A stretch of 64,000 bases of DNA from CALZIK01 sp945787635 (GCA_947259725.1 CAMYNM010000003.1:62001-126000); one strand, 5' to 3'; shown: positions 34,604-45,597, counted from the first letter of the stretch. The notes: generated from the letters alone by a model not told the origin. Program-made: numbers and translations.

Positions 34604-35728
34604 TCAGCCGAACAGATCCTTGACCCGGTCGAGAACGCGACGCCCTTCCTTGACCTCGACCCCCTCGAGCTCCGCCAGATCGCGCAGCAGATCGAGCTGC
34701 TCGTCGGTGAGGTTCTTCGGATGGGGCACCGACAGCCGGGCCACGACAACGTGATCGCCCTTGCCGAAACCGTTGAGTTGCTCGATGCCCTTACCTTTGA
34801 GCTGAAACCGCGTTCCGTCACGAGTCCCTGGAGGAACGCTCAGTTTTTCGGAACCATGAAGCGTCTCGACCTCGACTTCGGCGCCGAGCACGGCTTGGGG
34901 AAACGCCAGCTCCAGCTCGCTGAGGACATGGGGACCCTCTCGCAGAAAGACCTCGTGTGGCTCGACGCCGATATCCACGTACAGATCTCCGGTCGGACCG
35001 CCCCTGCGACCGTGCTCGCCCTCGCCCGTGAGGCGCAACCGAGTCCCGTTGTCGACGCCGGCCGGAATCTTCACCTGGATCTTGCGACGCCGCTCCACCC
35101 GGCCTTCGCCCCGACAGCCACCACAGGGATTGGTGACCACCCGCCCCTCACCACCACATTGCGGGCAAGTGCGGGCCACGGTGAAGAAGCCCTGGGTAAA
35201 TCGCACCTGTCCCTGTCCGGCGCACGCCTGGCAGGACTCAGCCTTCGCGCCGGCGGCGCTTCCCGACCCGGAACAGTCCGGGCAGGTCTCGAGCCGAGGA
35301 ATCTCAAGCGTCTCTTCGGCGCCGAAGGCCGCCTTCTCGAGCTCGATGTGAAGCTCGTAGCGCAGATCGGCGCCCGGCTGACCGGTTCCCGCGCGCCGGC
35401 CGCGACCGAACATGTCGCCGAAGCCGAAGCCGAAGAAGTCACCCAGGATGTCCGAGAAATCGCCGAACACCGTCGGATCGAAGCCGCTGAAGCCGCCACC
35501 GGCCACGGCTCGGTGACCGAAGCGGTCATAGCGCGCCCTCTTGTCGGTGTCCGAAAGCACCGCATAGGCCTCTGCGGCCTCCTTGAACTTCTCCTCCGCT
35601 TGCTTGTCGCCCGGGTTACGGTCCGGGTGAAATCGCACCGCGAGCTTGCGGTAGGCGGCTTTCACCTCTCGCTGCGAGGCCTCGCGATCGATGGCCAGAA
35701 TCTCGTAGTAGTCGCGTACCGCCGGCAT
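34604..35728 (-). CDS. dnaJ: Chaperone protein DnaJ
   Basis: Stimulates DnaK ATPase and delivers substrates. 374 residues: J-domain with HPD (KLAVRFHPDRNPGD), a Gly/Phe-rich segment (about 75-110), four CxxCxGxG-type repeats (CPDCSGSG, CQACAGQG, CPQCGGEG, CGGCRGEG) that bind two zincs, and C-terminal substrate domains. ATG 35728, 17 bases after dnaK. Confidence 0.97.
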   Translation of the reverse strand: MPAVRDYYEILAIDREASQREVKAAYRKLAVRFHPDRNPGDKQAEEKFKEAAEAYAVLSDTDKRARYDRFGHRAVAGGGFSGFDPTVFGDFSDILGDFFGFGFGDMFGRGRRAGTGQPGADLRYELHIELEKAAFGAEETLEIPRLETCPDCSGSGSAAGAKAESCQACAGQGQVRFTQGFFTVARTCPQCGGEGRVVTNPCGGCRGEGRVERRRKIQVKIPAGVDNGTRLRLTGEGEHGRRGGPTGDLYVDIGVEPHEVFLREGPHVLSELELAFPQAVLGAEVEVETLHGSEKLSVPPGTRDGTRFQLKGKGIEQLNGFGKGDHVVVARLSVPHPKNLTDEQLDLLRDLAELEGVEVKEGRRVLDRVKDLFG

Positions 35729-35745
35729 CAGACCTCCGCCCGGGT

Positions 35746-37569
<1,824 letters not shown>

Positions 37570-37570
37570 G

Positions 37571-38224
37571 TCAGGCGTCCGAATCGTCGCCGGTGTCGTT
37601 CGCGATCATCGGTGCGGCGGGAACCGCGACCTCGACGAGCGCAGGTCGTAGTAGCCGATCTCGGAGCCAATACCCGGCCTGGAGCTGCTTGACGACCATC
37701 GGTTCATCGACCTCCTCGCTCTCGTGCCTGACCACCGCCTCTTGGGCCGCGGGGTCGAAACGCCCGTCGGAAGGCACCCGCTCGACGCCGTGCTGCTTCA
37801 GAAGGTCGGCCATCTGCCGGAGAATCAGCTCGACTCCCTCGCGAAGCTCGTCGACGCCGCCGCTGGCTTCGAGGGCGCGCTCCAGGTTGTCGATCACCCC
37901 AAGAACGTCGCGGAGAACTTCGGCGCCGGCATACCTGCGTTGTTCGCCGCGTTCCCGTTCGACTCGTTTGCGGAAGTTGTCGAAATCCGCCAACGTCCTC
38001 ATTGAGCGATCGCGGAGCTCCTTGACTTCTTGCCTGAGGACGTCGAGATCGCTCGACTCCGAGGGACCGAACGGGGCGTCGTCCGATTCGTCCGTGTGGC
38101 TCTTCTCGACCGCTTTCAGAGCCTCTTCCATGGCGTCCTCGATCGACGCCTCTTCCCCGCTATCCAGGTCCAGCTCTTCGGTCTCGATCTCCTCCGGATT
38201 GAACCGCTCATCGTTTATGGTCAT
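37571..38224 (-). CDS. grpE: Nucleotide exchange factor GrpE
   Basis: Releases ADP from DnaK. 217 residues: an acidic N-tail (about 1-60), coiled-coil (VLRQEVKELRDRSMRTLADFD with NFRKR), and a beta-wing ending VLRPALVEVAVP-like sequence. Longer than typical because of the acidic tail. ATG 38224 overlaps the hrcA stop (ATGA). Confidence 0.93.
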   Translation of the reverse strand: MTINDERFNPEEIETEELDLDSGEEASIEDAMEEALKAVEKSHTDESDDAPFGPSESSDLDVLRQEVKELRDRSMRTLADFDNFRKRVERERGEQRRYAGAEVLRDVLGVIDNLERALEASGGVDELREGVELILRQMADLLKQHGVERVPSDGRFDPAAQEAVVRHESEEVDEPMVVKQLQAGYWLRDRLLRPALVEVAVPAAPMIANDTGDDSDA

Positions 38225-39348
38225 CGCCCGGTTCCCTCGTCGCCGTCGGAGAACGTCTGTTCCAGGGCCTGGCCGATTCTCTCTCCGAAGTACTCGACGA
38301 TCGGAATGACCCGCTGGTAGTCCATCCGGGAGGGCCCGAAGATACCCAACTTGCCGACGTTTCGATTGCCCACGTCGTAGGAGGTCGCAACCAGGCTGAA
38401 ATTGAGTTCTGACGTCAGGTCGCTGTCCCTCCCGATCACCACGCGCACTCCGGGTCCCTCGATCAGCCGGTTGAGCACGCGGACCAGCGTCGCCTTGTCG
38501 GCGAACGTTCCAAGGAGGCGCCGAATGCGGTCGAGATCGGAGAGCTCCGGTTGATTCAGGACGGTCGTGGTGCCCTCGACCAGCACCGCCTGGGTTCCCT
38601 TGTCGGCAAACGCCATCTGAGCGAGCTCGATCGTGCGCCCCAGCAGCCGGTCCACCTTGGACCGGTCCTCGGCCATGAGATCGATCAGTTCGTCGCGGAT
38701 CTGGCGCAGGGTCTTGCCCGCAAAGTGGTCGGTGAGGTAGTTGGATATCCGGATCAGGTCCCGGCGGGCGATGGGCTCCGGTGTTTCGATGACCTTGTTG
38801 TCCACGAAGCCCCCGGCGCTGACCAGAACGCACAAGACCTTGCAGCCGGAGAGGTTGACGAAGTCGATTGCGCGCAGCGTGGAACGGGCGACAGTGGGCG
38901 TCACTACGATGCCGATCTGCTGGGTGAGGTCCGAAAGCAGCTGACTCGCGGAGGTCATCATCTCTTCGACTCCGCTGGGTCCCGCCAGCGTTTCGTCGAT
39001 CGTCCGGCGCGCCTTGGCCGACACCGAGCGATTTCTCATCAACGCGTCGATGTAGAAGTGATACCCGCTGCGCGTCGGTACCCTTCCGGCCGAGGTGTGA
39101 GGCTGGCTCAGATAACCCAGGTCCTCCAAATCAGCCATTACGTTTCGGATCGTGGCGGCCGAAAGTGAGTGGCGCCCGGCCTTGGCGACCGAGCGGGAGC
39201 TCACCGGCTCGCCGTTGAGAATGAAAGCCCGAACGATGTCCTTGAGGATCTCGCGATCCCGAGAGTTGAGACCCGATTCCGCGGCCGGAGGTGTCGGCGG
39301 TGCGTCCGGGGAAGGCCGGCGGGTCGAGGATGCTCCGTTGCTGGTCAT
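38221..39348 (-). CDS. hrcA: Heat-inducible transcription repressor HrcA
   Basis: Represses groE/dnaK-type operons through CIRCE. 375 residues from ATG 39348 (a TTG 15 bases upstream is possible). N-terminal winged helix (SLSAATIRNVMADLEDLGYL), then the GAF-like sensing domain with TSAGRVPTRSGYHFYID and the late GIFGPSRMDYQRV. Leads hrcA-grpE-dnaK-dnaJ and so probably controls this operon itself, but no classical CIRCE was found upstream. Confidence 0.95.
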   Translation of the reverse strand: MTSNGASSTRRPSPDAPPTPPAAESGLNSRDREILKDIVRAFILNGEPVSSRSVAKAGRHSLSAATIRNVMADLEDLGYLSQPHTSAGRVPTRSGYHFYIDALMRNRSVSAKARRTIDETLAGPSGVEEMMTSASQLLSDLTQQIGIVVTPTVARSTLRAIDFVNLSGCKVLCVLVSAGGFVDNKVIETPEPIARRDLIRISNYLTDHFAGKTLRQIRDELIDLMAEDRSKVDRLLGRTIELAQMAFADKGTQAVLVEGTTTVLNQPELSDLDRIRRLLGTFADKATLVRVLNRLIEGPGVRVVIGRDSDLTSELNFSLVATSYDVGNRNVGKLGIFGPSRMDYQRVIPIVEYFGERIGQALEQTFSDGDEGTGR

Positions 39349-39390
39349 CTTGGGTCTCGGCAACGCGCGTCAAAAGCGCGAATACAGTTC

Positions 39391-39407
39391 CAGTGCACGC
39401 ACCACTG
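39391..39407. promoter_or_regulatory. Short inverted repeat upstream of hrcA
   Basis: CAGTG and CACTG separated by seven bases, between a candidate promoter and the hrcA start. The layout recalls CIRCE (nine-base arms, nine-base spacer), but arms and spacer are shorter and the TTAGCACTC consensus is absent. Confidence 0.25.
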
Positions 39408-39425
39408 TGCGGCGTCTGACCTATC

Positions 39426-39431
39426 ATTCTA
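39426..39431 (-). promoter_or_regulatory. Candidate -10 for the hrcA operon
   Basis: TAGAAT on the minus strand, about 77 bases upstream of hrcA ATG 39348, with the inverted repeat just downstream. No clear -35. Confidence 0.35.
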
Positions 39432-39506
39432 CCCTAGCCGGCGGCCAGGATCGATGGTCTCGAGCGGCGGCGGCGGCCGTTTTCGACCGGGGCGAGGTGG
39501 CCCCGA

Positions 39507-39515
39507 TGCTAAGAT
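39507..39515 (+). promoter_or_regulatory. Candidate extended -10 for the mglA cluster
   Basis: TGCTAAGAT fits the extended -10 pattern 60 bases before ATG 39576, in the divergent hrcA-mglA gap. Confidence 0.35.
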
Positions 39516-39575
39516 CACACCGCCGTTCCAGCGTGGCAGCACGCGGATTTCCGGTTGCTACCAGGGCTCCACAAA

Positions 39576-40574
39576 ATGGCGTTCTTCAACTACTCCACGA
39601 TGCAAATGACGGCAAAGATCGTCTACTACGGGCCTGGTCTATGCGGAAAGACCACCAACCTGCAGTACATCTACGGCCACACCAAGAACAACTCCCGAGG
39701 CGAGATGGTCTCTCTCGAGACCCAGACGGACCGGACCCTCTTTTTCGATCTTCTCCCGCTCGACGTCGGATCGGTGGCCGGCTTTCGCACCAAGATCCAG
39801 CTCTACACAGTTCCTGGACAGGTCTTCTACAACACCACTCGCAAGCTGGTACTCAAAGGGGTGGACGGCGTTGTGTTCGTCGCGGATTCGCAGGTTCCGA
39901 TGGCCCAGTCGAATATCGAGGCCCTGGCCAATCTCGGTGAGAACCTGGAGGAGCTCGGTCTTGAACTCCCCAACGTTCCCCTGGTGCTCCAGTACAACAA
40001 GCGCGACCTCGACGATGTTCTGACCGTCGAAGATCTGGACGCCGCTCTCAACAACAACGGCTGGGAGAGCTTCGAGGCATCGGCTCTGACCGGGAACGGA
40101 GTGTTCGAGACCCTCCGCGGAATCTCGAGACTGACGTTGCTTTCGCTCCGCGACCAGCTGGAGATGACGCCCGGAGGTTCCCCGACGGAGCGACCGAGCG
40201 CGAAGATCGCGGTGCCGGCCGCGCCCAAGGCGCCGACGCCCCCACTCCCCGCACCCGCGAAGGCCTCCACCGAGAGCCCCAAAAGCACCGACACAGGCCG
40301 GAGACGACGGCGGGCGGCGACCCCGTCGGCAGTCGCCGAACCGCAACCCACGCTCGCGCCGAGCGAGCCTGCCAAGCCCTTGCGTCGGGATCTTCTTCTG
40401 CGCCTTCCGGCATCCGACTTCGAACGAACGCAGCGGCTCGCCGTCCGGCTGACGCTCGAGGACGCGGATGGAGAGATCGTCCGGGTGACCCGAGATGTCC
40501 GCGTCGAGCTCGACCGCTCCTCCACGGACGAGTTGCTGCTGAGTCTCAATCTCGCCTTGAGATCCGAAGGTTGA
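39576..40574 (+). CDS. mglA: MglA-type small GTPase with C-terminal extension
   Basis: Ras-like GTPase that sets cell polarity and drives pilus or gliding motility in Myxococcus. 332 residues; the first 195 are a classical MglA: MAFFNYSTMQMTAKIVYYGP with the P-loop GLCGKTT (21-27), the switch PGQVFYN, and NKRD (141-144). The remaining 135 residues consist of a Pro/Ala/Ser-rich linker (about 205-265) and a compact predicted beta domain (LLLRLPASDFERTQRLAVRL). Ordinary MglA stops at about 195. Five genes follow closely on this strand. No adjacent MglB. Confidence 0.88.
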   Translation: MAFFNYSTMQMTAKIVYYGPGLCGKTTNLQYIYGHTKNNSRGEMVSLETQTDRTLFFDLLPLDVGSVAGFRTKIQLYTVPGQVFYNTTRKLVLKGVDGVVFVADSQVPMAQSNIEALANLGENLEELGLELPNVPLVLQYNKRDLDDVLTVEDLDAALNNNGWESFEASALTGNGVFETLRGISRLTLLSLRDQLEMTPGGSPTERPSAKIAVPAAPKAPTPPLPAPAKASTESPKSTDTGRRRRRAATPSAVAEPQPTLAPSEPAKPLRRDLLLRLPASDFERTQRLAVRLTLEDADGEIVRVTRDVRVELDRSSTDELLLSLNLALRSEG

Positions 40575-40607
40575 CCAGCCGGGTGCTCGGCTTGGAGCTT
40601 TGAATCT

Positions 40608-41063
40608 GTGAAGTGTCCTTTCTGCGGAGAACTCAAGGACCGCGTCGTCGATTCCCGCGAAAGCCGGGACGGGCTGGCGGTGCGCCGGCGCCGCGAGTGC
40701 CTGAGCTGCGGCCGCAGGTTCACCTCGTATGAAGAAATCGAAGACATCCCCTATATGGTGGTCAAGAACGATGGCTCGCGTGAAGATTTCGACCGCAAGA
40801 AGCTCCTCGCCGGGCTCCATCGAGCTTGCCAAAAGCGGCCGATCACGGTCACCGAGCTTCAGGAGATTGTCGAAGCCGTCGAGCAGGAACTCCATGAGCA
40901 GGAGGATCGCGAAATCTCCACCCGGCAGATCGGAGCCCTGATCATGGCGCGACTCAAGGATCTCGACCAGGTCGCCTACGTGCGCTTCGCTTCGGTGTAC
41001 CGAAAGTTCGAGGACGTGGACGCCTTCATGGAAGAGCTTCAGAAGCTGGTCAATCGAGACTGA
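40608..41063 (+). CDS. nrdR: Transcriptional repressor NrdR
   Basis: ATP-cone regulator of ribonucleotide reductase genes. 151 residues with the zinc ribbon CPFC ... CLSC at the N-terminus and the ATP-cone around YMVVKNDGSREDFDRKKLLAGL. GTG start. No ribonucleotide reductase gene is in the window. Seven bases precede the hsp20 ATG. Confidence 0.95.
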   Translation: MKCPFCGELKDRVVDSRESRDGLAVRRRRECLSCGRRFTSYEEIEDIPYMVVKNDGSREDFDRKKLLAGLHRACQKRPITVTELQEIVEAVEQELHEQEDREISTRQIGALIMARLKDLDQVAYVRFASVYRKFEDVDAFMEELQKLVNRD

Positions 41064-41070
41064 ACGCGAG

Positions 41071-41535
41071 ATGGCGACCCGCTTGACTACGATCCAGATC
41101 GTCGGCCAGATCAAGTCCGAGCTCGACCGACTGTTGGAGAGCGAATCGGAGCTCGCCCAGGATCTCACCGAGGGTCCGAAGGCGCCGACCCGCGTGGACG
41201 TCGTCCAGACCGAAACCAAGATCTGTGTCTTCGTCGAAGTGCCCGGCGTTGCACCCGAAGACCTCGACGTTACGGCTTCGGGCGGTCGGGTAACCGTCAC
41301 TGGAGAAAAGATCGCTAGCGATCGAGCCGTCAAGTCCGGCAGCTTCCTTTGCGTCGAGCGTCGGTGGGGCAGAATCGAAAGAAGCGTCGAGCTGGCCGCG
41401 ACCGTCAATCCTCGCCAGGGGCGGGCGGTTCTAGATCACGGCGTCCTGCGTATCGAGTTCCCGGTCCTGGCCGACCAGCGCAACCGGCCGTTTCAACTGC
41501 AAGTGGAGAGAGCCGAGGGAGGAGACCGTGAGTAA
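41071..41535 (+). CDS. Small heat-shock protein, Hsp20 family
   Basis: 154 residues. An alpha-crystallin domain spans about 40-135, with the VFVEVPGVAPEDLDVTA and RIERSVELAATVNPRQGRA segments and the GVLRIEFPVL strand. Holds unfolding proteins for DnaK. The stop lies eight bases inside lon, coupling a holdase with a protease. Confidence 0.85.
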   Translation: MATRLTTIQIVGQIKSELDRLLESESELAQDLTEGPKAPTRVDVVQTETKICVFVEVPGVAPEDLDVTASGGRVTVTGEKIASDRAVKSGSFLCVERRWGRIERSVELAATVNPRQGRAVLDHGVLRIEFPVLADQRNRPFQLQVERAEGGDRE

Positions 41536-43945
41536 CGCCAACGCCGAAAACGAAGAAGAGCTGATCAGCCTGCCCGATCTGCTGCCGGTGCTGCCGCTCA
41601 AGGACACCGTCGTCTTCCCGTTCATCATCGTGCCCCTTTCGATTGGGCGCGACAAGAGTGTTCTCGCGGTTGACGAGGCTCTGACCGCCAACCGGATCGT
41701 CATGCTGGCGACGCAAAAAGATCCCGAGGCCGACGAACCCCAACCCGACGACATCTATCACCTCGGCACGGCCGCGGTCATCATGCGCATGCTGAAACTC
41801 CCCGACGGCCGCATTCGGATCCTGGTTCAAGGCCTCACCCGAGCCCGAATCCGACATTTCAGCCAGACCGACCCGTTCCTTCAAGCAAAGATCGAACGAC
41901 TGGGCGATCCTCCGATCGACGAGCCCAAGCTCGAGATCGAGGCCCTGGTTCGAAGCGTCAAAGACGGTCTCGACCGGGTCGTCCAACTCGGCAAGGCGAT
42001 CTCTCCCGAGGTCGTCGTGATCGCGGCCAACCTGGAAGAGCCCGGTCGACTCGCCGACCTGGTTGCCAGCAACATGGATCTGAAACCCGAAGAGGCTCAG
42101 GAAATCCTACGCACGCTCAACCCGATCGCCAGGCTCAAGTTGGTCAACACGTCGCTGGCTCGGGAGGTCCAGGTTCTGACCATGCAGCAGGAGATCTCGA
42201 CACAGGCTCGCGGCGAGATGGACAAGAGCCAGCGTGACTACTTCTTGCGCCAGCAGCTCAAGGCGATCCGGCAAGAGCTCGGTGAGGGCGAGGATCTGGC
42301 CGAGGATCTGGACAACTACCGGTCGCTGGCCGCCGACAAGGGCCTGCCCGAGGAGGCCGGCGAAGAGCTCGAGCGCCAGCTCAAGAAGCTCGAGCGCAGC
42401 CATCCGGAAAGCGCCGAGACCGCGATCATCCGTAACTTCGTCGATTGGCTGACCGCCCTGCCCTGGTCCACCGTTAGCAAGGACCTCCTCAACCTGGACC
42501 GCGCCCGTAAAGTGCTCGACGAGGATCACTACGATCTCGACGAGGTCAAGGATCGGATCCTCGAATACCTGGCGGTCCGCAAGCTCAACCCGCAGGTCAA
42601 GGGCCCGATCCTGTGCTTCGTCGGCCCGCCCGGCGTCGGCAAGACTTCACTCGGCCGGTCGATCGCTCGCGCCATGGATCGCAAGTTCCTGCGGATCTCG
42701 CTGGGAGGGGTCCGGGACGAGGCCGAGATCCGGGGACATCGCCGGACCTACGTCGGCGCCTTGCCCGGACGCATCCTGCAAAGCCTCAGGCAAGCCGGCA
42801 CCAGCAACCCGGTTTTCATGCTCGACGAGATCGACAAGCTCGGCACGGATTTCCGAGGCGATCCCTCCTCCGCTCTTCTCGAAGTTCTGGATCCGGAGCA
42901 GAACTTCAACTTCCGCGATCACTACCTGGGAGTCGCCTACGACCTCAGCAAGGTCATGTTCATCACCACCGCAAACCAGCTCTACCCGATTCAACCGGCA
43001 TTCCGTGACCGAATGGAGACCATCCGCCTGTCCGGTTACATCGAGGAGGAAAAGACCGAGATCGCCACCCGGCACCTCATCCCAAAACAGGTCGCCGAAC
43101 ACGGACTCACTCGAAAGCAAATGACCTTTACCACCGCCGGGATTCGCAAGATCATCCGGCACTACACCAAAGAGGCGGGCCTGAGAAACCTCGAGCGCGA
43201 GATCGCCAAGATCTGCCGCAAGGTAGCGGTCAAGGCGGCTCGCGGGCGGCTTCGCTCGAAGGTTTCGGTCTCCGCTCGATCGATCGAGAACTTTCTCGGG
43301 CCGGCCAAGCACTTCAGCGAGGAGCTGCTCGACCGCGACCGCGTCGGCGTTGCCACGGGACTCGCCTGGACGCCGGTGGGCGGCGATCTGCTCTTCGTCG
43401 AGGTCGCGGCGGTCCCCGGTCGGGGCAAGCTCATGTTGACCGGTCAGCTCGGAAGCGTGATGAAGGAGTCGGCGCAGGCGGCTATCACCTACGCTCGCAG
43501 CTCGAAGCTCTTGCACGGAGCGCCCGAGGACTTCTTCGCGAAACACGACATCCACATTCACGTTCCGGCGGGTTCGATCCCCAAGGACGGACCCTCCGCG
43601 GGGATCACGATCGCGGCGGCCGTGGTCTCGCTGCTCACCCAACGCCCCGTCGATCGCCGCGTCGCGATGACCGGCGAGATCACTCTGCGAGGCGACGTGC
43701 TCCCGATCGGCGGCTTGAAGGAGAAGCTCCTGGCTGCCCGAAACGCCGGCGTTCGAACCGTGGTCATCCCCAAGCTGAACGAGCGCGACCTCAGCGAGAT
43801 CGACGGCGACCTCAAAGAAGGCCTCACCGTGCACCTGGTCGATCACTGCGAACAGGCGGTGGCGCTGGCGCTGGTTCAGAAGCCTCCGCGAAAACGCGCC
43901 TCGACCACGAAGGCCCGGCTACCGCGAGCGGCCCGGGGCGCCTGA
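41528..43945 (+). CDS. lon: ATP-dependent Lon protease
   Basis: 805 residues, LonA type: substrate-binding N-domain (VLPLKDTVVFP), coiled-coil middle (RQQLKAIRQELGEGED), AAA+ module with Walker A GPPGVGKTSLGRS and a Walker B FMLDEIDKL, and a protease domain with Ser690 in PKDGPSAG and Lys733 in LKEKL, spaced 43 residues as in E. coli. Degrades damaged and regulatory proteins. GTG start within hsp20. A basic tail (RKRASTTKARLPRAARGA) may touch DNA. Confidence 0.97.
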   Translation: MSNANAENEEELISLPDLLPVLPLKDTVVFPFIIVPLSIGRDKSVLAVDEALTANRIVMLATQKDPEADEPQPDDIYHLGTAAVIMRMLKLPDGRIRILVQGLTRARIRHFSQTDPFLQAKIERLGDPPIDEPKLEIEALVRSVKDGLDRVVQLGKAISPEVVVIAANLEEPGRLADLVASNMDLKPEEAQEILRTLNPIARLKLVNTSLAREVQVLTMQQEISTQARGEMDKSQRDYFLRQQLKAIRQELGEGEDLAEDLDNYRSLAADKGLPEEAGEELERQLKKLERSHPESAETAIIRNFVDWLTALPWSTVSKDLLNLDRARKVLDEDHYDLDEVKDRILEYLAVRKLNPQVKGPILCFVGPPGVGKTSLGRSIARAMDRKFLRISLGGVRDEAEIRGHRRTYVGALPGRILQSLRQAGTSNPVFMLDEIDKLGTDFRGDPSSALLEVLDPEQNFNFRDHYLGVAYDLSKVMFITTANQLYPIQPAFRDRMETIRLSGYIEEEKTEIATRHLIPKQVAEHGLTRKQMTFTTAGIRKIIRHYTKEAGLRNLEREIAKICRKVAVKAARGRLRSKVSVSARSIENFLGPAKHFSEELLDRDRVGVATGLAWTPVGGDLLFVEVAAVPGRGKLMLTGQLGSVMKESAQAAITYARSSKLLHGAPEDFFAKHDIHIHVPAGSIPKDGPSAGITIAAAVVSLLTQRPVDRRVAMTGEITLRGDVLPIGGLKEKLLAARNAGVRTVVIPKLNERDLSEIDGDLKEGLTVHLVDHCEQAVALALVQKPPRKRASTTKARLPRAARGA

Positions 43946-43967
43946 GGGCTGGCGCAGCGAGCCTCCG

Positions 43968-44966
43968 ATGACCAAACGCACAGCCGAGGACCGACTGATC
44001 GGCTGGCTCCGAACCGAGCTCAACCGGCGCGGGCTCGTCGACCGCCTGGGCGACGATGTCGCGTGGCTCACCCTCGGAGGAGCGTGGGCGGTCTCCGCCG
44101 ACCAGCAGATCGAGGGCACGCACTTCGGCTCCCGGCTGCCCGCCTGGAGACTGGGGAGGCGACTCGCCGCGGTCAACCTCTCGGACATGGCGGCGGCGGG
44201 GGCGCGGCCGAGGTTCGCAACCGCAACGGTAGCCGCGCCTCGGAACTTCGATTTCAAGGCCTTCTTTCGAGGGCTTCTCGACAGCTGCGAGGAGTTCGGA
44301 CTCAGCCTGATCGGCGGCGACCTGGCCTCGACTCCCCGAGTGACCACCACCCTCACGGTCTTCGGGCAGCGGCCGCGAGGTGCGCAGTGGCTCCGACGGG
44401 ACCGTGCGCAGCCGGGTGACGTGCTCTGGCTGGGAGGCTCGGTCGGCGAGTCCGCGCTGGGAAGAGCGCTGCTCGAACGGGGCGTCACGGTCGGCCGAGC
44501 TTCGGTGCGCCTGCCCGGAAACATCCCCAATGACTTGCGCACCTCCGCTCGCAGCGCGATCGCTCGGCATCTCCTGCCGGTCCCACAGCTCGAGCTCGGG
44601 GCCTGGCTCGGGCGGCGAAGGAGAGCGGCGGCGATCGATGTCTCGGACGGTGTTGTTCTCGACCTCGAACGGCTGGTTCGAGCGAGTGCTGTCGGGTGCG
44701 TGCTCGACGCGGCGGCGTTGCCCTTGAGCCGCGCCTTTGCCGAGCTCGCCACGTTCGTCGGCCTCAAGCCCGAGCGCCTGGCGCTCGCGGGAGGAGAAGA
44801 CTACGTGCTGCTCTTCGCGTTGCCGCCGCGGATCCGGCCTCCGCGCGCCTTTGCCGCGACGGCGGTAGGGCGGATCGTCCCCAAAGGCGGCCGAGCGCGA
44901 ATTCAAATCGACGGCGCCAAGGAGCCCGCCCAAAAGCTCGAGGGTTGGGACCACCTCAGTCGCTGA
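43968..44966 (+). CDS. thiL: Thiamine-monophosphate kinase
   Basis: Phosphorylates TMP to thiamine diphosphate. 332 residues of the PurM/ThiL ATP-binding fold: LGDDVAWL, VNLSDMAAAGARP, SLIGGDLAS and AIDVSDGVVLDL, with LALAGGEDYVLLF in the C-half. Last of the closely spaced mglA-nrdR-hsp20-lon-thiL run (22-base gap to lon). Confidence 0.93.
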   Translation: MTKRTAEDRLIGWLRTELNRRGLVDRLGDDVAWLTLGGAWAVSADQQIEGTHFGSRLPAWRLGRRLAAVNLSDMAAAGARPRFATATVAAPRNFDFKAFFRGLLDSCEEFGLSLIGGDLASTPRVTTTLTVFGQRPRGAQWLRRDRAQPGDVLWLGGSVGESALGRALLERGVTVGRASVRLPGNIPNDLRTSARSAIARHLLPVPQLELGAWLGRRRRAAAIDVSDGVVLDLERLVRASAVGCVLDAAALPLSRAFAELATFVGLKPERLALAGGEDYVLLFALPPRIRPPRAFAATAVGRIVPKGGRARIQIDGAKEPAQKLEGWDHLSR

Positions 44967-45044
44967 GCCGCCGGCGGCGTTTCGTGTGCCGATCCAATCC
45001 GTCCAGCCGATTGCCGCTCGAATGCGGCAGCCGCGTTTGGCGCC

Positions 45045-45053
45045 TGCTAGACT
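45045..45053 (+). promoter_or_regulatory. Extended -10 box upstream of the GAF reductase
   Basis: TGCTAGACT ends 11 bases before ATG 45065, with no Shine-Dalgarno in between. Predicted leaderless or near-leaderless start. Confidence 0.4.
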
Positions 45054-45064
45054 CTCGTGCGCCG

Positions 45065-45553
45065 ATGCAGGAGGTCGCCCGACAGCCAGGCTTCGACAAG
45101 CCCTCGCACTACCGTTCGCTGCTCAAGCAGCTCGAAGCGGTCCTGGACGGCCTCGAGGACGAGGTCGCCCTGATGGCGAGCGCGGCCTGCGTCATTCACC
45201 GGGCAATCGACTACGCCAGCTGGACCGGCTTCTATCGAGTCGTGAGCCCGGATCTGCTTCGAATCGGCCCGTACCAGGGCCCTCTCGGCTGCCTCGAGAT
45301 CCCCTTCGGCAAAGGGGTCTGTGGATCCGCCGCGGCCCGGCGCGAAGCTCTCGTGGTCCCCGACGTGCATGCTTTCCCGGGCCACATCGCGTGCGACTCG
45401 GAGGCTCGTTCCGAGATCGTGGTTCCGGTGCTGCGCAAGAGCGGTGAGCTCTTCGCGATTCTCGACATCGATTCCCACTCGCCGGCGGCCTTCGACGACG
45501 ACGATCGGACCGGGCTCGAGGCGGTCGCGGCGCTGTTGCAACGGCAGCTGTAA
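45065..45553 (+). CDS. msrC: Free methionine-(R)-sulfoxide reductase (GAF domain)
   Basis: Reduces free L-methionine-R-sulfoxide. 162 residues, one GAF domain. The three redox cysteines are Cys76, Cys86 and Cys110 (spacings 10 and 24, as in E. coli fRMsr): in PLGCLEIPFGKGVCG and PGHIACDS. ARSEIVVPV and LDIDSHSP are also typical. The start follows the -10 box closely. Converges on the sigma-54 activator. Confidence 0.93.
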   Translation: MQEVARQPGFDKPSHYRSLLKQLEAVLDGLEDEVALMASAACVIHRAIDYASWTGFYRVVSPDLLRIGPYQGPLGCLEIPFGKGVCGSAAARREALVVPDVHAFPGHIACDSEARSEIVVPVLRKSGELFAILDIDSHSPAAFDDDDRTGLEAVAALLQRQL

Positions 45554-45597
45554 GAGACCCCTCCGGTCGTCGGGGCGTCCCGGCCGAGGAGCCGCGA

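Noticed and set aside
34561..34821. 87-codon N-terminal extension of PrmA
   Set aside because: Overlaps dnaJ antiparallel in frame and shows no PrmA similarity.
42647..43846. 399-codon minus frame opposite lon
   Set aside because: Mirror of lon codon bias, with no domain and no start signal.
45554..45597. CCCC/GGGG pairing as terminator between msrC and the activator
   Set aside because: Stem only four pairs with a ten-base loop and no T-run.
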